Below are positions 62,397 to 64,000 of a stretch of 64,000 nt of DNA, piece by piece; the stretch's first letter is position 1; the number at the start of each line of letters is the position of its first letter. The translations under genes were made by a program, and so were the position numbers. The notes under the pieces are model-generated. The model was not told the DNA's origin and searched no databases. It was given only the letters and a program-made list of their open reading frames with translations. The DNA is from Microbacterium keratanolyticum (GTDB lineage Bacteria > Actinomycetota > Actinomycetes > Actinomycetales > Microbacteriaceae), in NCBI RefSeq assembly GCF_016907255.1, contig NZ_JAFBBQ010000001.1, forward strand, positions 2,232,001-2,296,000, written 5' to 3'.

Positions 62397-63176
62397 TTAT
62401 CCGAAACGACCGGAGACGTAGTCCTCCGTGGCCTGCACGGACGGCGTCGTGAAGATCGTCGCGGTGTCGTCGTACTCGATGAGCTTGCCCGGCTTGCCGG
62501 TGCCGGCGATGTTGAAGAACGCCGTCTTGTCGCTCACGCGCGACGCCTGCTGCATGTTGTGGGTCACGATCACGATCGTGTACTCGTTCTTGAGCTCGGC
62601 GATCAGCTCTTCGATCGCATAGGTGGAGATCGGGTCGAGGGCCGAGCAGGGCTCGTCCATGAGCAGCACCTGCGGCTCGACGGCGATCGCACGCGCGATG
62701 CACAGACGCTGCTGCTGGCCACCCGAGAGACCCGAGCCGGGACGGTCCAGGCGATCCTTGACCTCGTTCCAGAGGTTCGCACCGCGCAGCGAGCGCTCGA
62801 CGAGGTCGTCGGCGTCGGACTTCGCCATGCGCGTGTTGTTGAGGCGCACACCGGCGAGCACGTTCTCACGGATCGACATCGTGGGGAACGGGTTCGGCCG
62901 CTGGAACACCATGCCGATCTGGCGGCGCACGAGCACGGGGTCGACACCGGGACCGTACAGGTCGTCGCCGTCGAGCAGGACCTTGCCCTCGACGCGGGCG
63001 CCCGGGATGACCTCGTGCATGCGGTTCAGCGTGCGCAGGAACGTCGACTTGCCGCAGCCCGACGGGCCGATGAATGCGGTGACGCTGCGCGGCTCGATGT
63101 CGAGGGCGACACCCTCGACGGCCAGGAAGTCGCCGTAGTAGACGTTGAGGTCATTGACTTCGATGCTCTTGGACAA
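62397..63176 (-). CDS. pstB: Phosphate ABC transporter ATP-binding protein
   Basis: Energises high-affinity phosphate uptake with PstS, PstC and PstA. The protein has 259 residues with Walker [10 protein letters not shown] (37-45), the Q-loop (VFQRPNPFP), the ABC signature LSGGQQQR and Walker [14 protein letters not shown]. Last gene of the pst operon in the order pstA-pstB. No phoU is seen in the visible part. Likely induced by phosphate starvation, but the operon promoter lies outside the window. Confidence 0.97.
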   Translation of the reverse strand: MSKSIEVNDLNVYYGDFLAVEGVALDIEPRSVTAFIGPSGCGKSTFLRTLNRMHEVIPGARVEGKVLLDGDDLYGPGVDPVLVRRQIGMVFQRPNPFPTMSIRENVLAGVRLNNTRMAKSDADDLVERSLRGANLWNEVKDRLDRPGSGLSGGQQQRLCIARAIAVEPQVLLMDEPCSALDPISTYAIEELIAELKNEYTIVIVTHNMQQASRVSDKTAFFNIAGTGKPGKLIEYDDTATIFTTPSVQATEDYVSGRFG

Positions 63177-63216
63177 TTCGGGTTCCTCAGATCTGTGAGT
63201 CGAGAGAAGTGGGCGC

Positions 63217-64000
63217 TCAGCGGCTCGTGGCCGGAGCGAAGAACTTGGCGATGAGGCGGGCGACGAGGTTCAGCAGCATCACGATGAGGATGAGCACGAG
63301 CGCTGCCGCCCAGGCGCGGTTGACGTACGCCTCGGCCGGAAGACCCTGGTTCATGTACTGCGTGTAGACGAACACCGGGAGCGTCATCATTCGGCCGTCG
63401 GTGAGGTTGTAGTTCATCGACGCGGTGAATCCGGCGGTGATGAGCAGCGGGGCCGTTTCGCCGATGACGCGGGCGATGGCGAGCATGATGCCCGTCGTGA
63501 TACCCGCGATCGAGGTGGGGAGCACGACCTTGAGGATCGTCAGCCACTTGGGCACACCGAGCGCGTAGGACGCCTCGCGCAGCTCGTTCGGGACGAGGCG
63601 CAGCATCTCTTCGCTGGAGCGCACCACGACCGGGATCATCAGCACGGCGAGCGACAGAGCGCCCATGATGCCCATGCGGACACCGGGGCCGAGCAGCAGC
63701 GCGAACAGCGCGTAGATGAAGAGACCGGCGACGATGGAGGGGATGCCGGTCATGACGTCCACGAGGAACGTGATGCCGCGTGCGAGCGGACCGCGACCGT
63801 ACTCGATGAGGTAGATCGCCGTGAACAGGCCGATCGGGATCGAGATGACCGCGGCGGCCAGGGTGATCAGGACTGTGCCCATGATGGCGTGCAGAGCGCC
63901 GCCGCCCTCGCCGACCACGTTGCGCATCGAGCTGCTGAAGAACTCTGCCGTCAGACCCGCGACACCGTTGGAGATGACCGTGAAGCCGACGGAGATCAGC
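63217..64000 (-). CDS. pstA: Phosphate ABC transporter permease PstA, N-terminus cut by window
   Basis: Membrane channel subunit of the phosphate importer. The frame is open to the window end, and the upstream part [22 protein letters not shown] continues into [18 protein letters not shown], so the internal ATG at 63927 is not the start. About 260 residues are visible, with five or six membrane segments and the permease loop [23 protein letters not shown]. pstB starts 40 bases downstream. Confidence 0.95.
   Translation of the reverse strand, partial: LISVGFTVISNGVAGLTAEFFSSSMRNVVGEGGGALHAIMGTVLITLAAAVISIPIGLFTAIYLIEYGRGPLARGITFLVDVMTGIPSIVAGLFIYALFALLLGPGVRMGIMGALSLAVLMIPVVVRSSEEMLRLVPNELREASYALGVPKWLTILKVVLPTSIAGITTGIMLAIARVIGETAPLLITAGFTASMNYNLTDGRMMTLPVFVYTQYMNQGLPAEAYVNRAWAAALVLILIVMLLNLVARLIAKFFAPATSR

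Overview
High-GC actinobacterial chromosome, most likely a Microbacterium (Micrococcales, Microbacteriaceae) or a close relative. This rests on the strong G/C bias at third codon positions, frequent GTG starts, -10 boxes of the TANNNT type placed so close to start codons that many mRNAs should be leaderless, a small actinobacterial SRP RNA, and actinobacterial gene sets: lysC with an internal start, a SigK/RskA module, and acs followed by a Tad-like pilus cluster, topA, tmk and holB. It is almost entirely core and near-core chromosome. I see no insertion sequence, prophage, CRISPR array or replication origin.

Layout. 1-0.8 kb: end of the rplJ-rplL ribosomal operon and its terminator. 0.8-5.7 kb: a LacI-family repressor divergent from a carbohydrate ABC importer (lipoprotein plus two permeases, no ATPase), with operator-like palindromes around two tandem promoters. 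5.7-12.5 kb: drug-efflux MFS, cupin, an unusual PAP2-GNAT fused frame, tRNA-Ser, an LssY_C-type membrane protein, TrhO, and an uncharacterised membrane protein. 12.5-17 kb: MoxR / DUF58 / transglutaminase operon on the minus strand. 17-18.6 kb: SRP RNA, rhomboid protease, membrane-anchored lysozyme-like protein. 18.6-25.3 kb: pta-ackA, then a beta-phosphoglucomutase-like HAD enzyme (preceded by a 17-codon leader ORF) with a GH65 disaccharide phosphorylase. 25.4-36.6 kb: dnaX-recR-EamA, DUF2871, a two-component system, lysC, asd, mqo, tdk. 36.6-41.2 kb (minus): PMM-like HAD, tRNA-Pro, metallophosphoesterase, bifunctional PBP with PASTA domains. 41.2-44 kb: DUF4177-RidA and convergent acs. 44.3-47.3 kb: minimal Tad/Flp-like cluster. 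47.3-53.7 kb: topA-tmk, holB-tripeptidyl aminopeptidase-like gene, tRNA-Thr. 53.8-56.5 kb: nicotinamidase-like, DUF1697, PLP decarboxylase-like gene, tRNA-Lys. 56.6-60.6 kb: a compact fasciclin / dipZ / sigK / rskA module. 60.6-64 kb: a conserved hypothetical, a compact structured element, pabC, and the pst phosphate operon (pstB complete, pstA cut by the window edge).

How the genes work together. Acetate metabolism is present in both directions (pta-ackA and acs). Imported alpha-glucosides could be split by the GH65 phosphorylase to beta-glucose-1-phosphate and passed to the beta-PGM. lysC and asd start the aspartate family pathway. The fasciclin/DipZ/SigK/RskA module mirrors the Mycobacterium tuberculosis SigK regulon (mpt83-dipZ-mpt70, sigK-rskA) but is gathered at one locus, with two divergent SigK-like promoters that match each other. 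The points most worth following up are this module, the systematic leaderless start architecture, the structured element at 61272-61349, the PAP2-GNAT frame, and the 17-codon leader.
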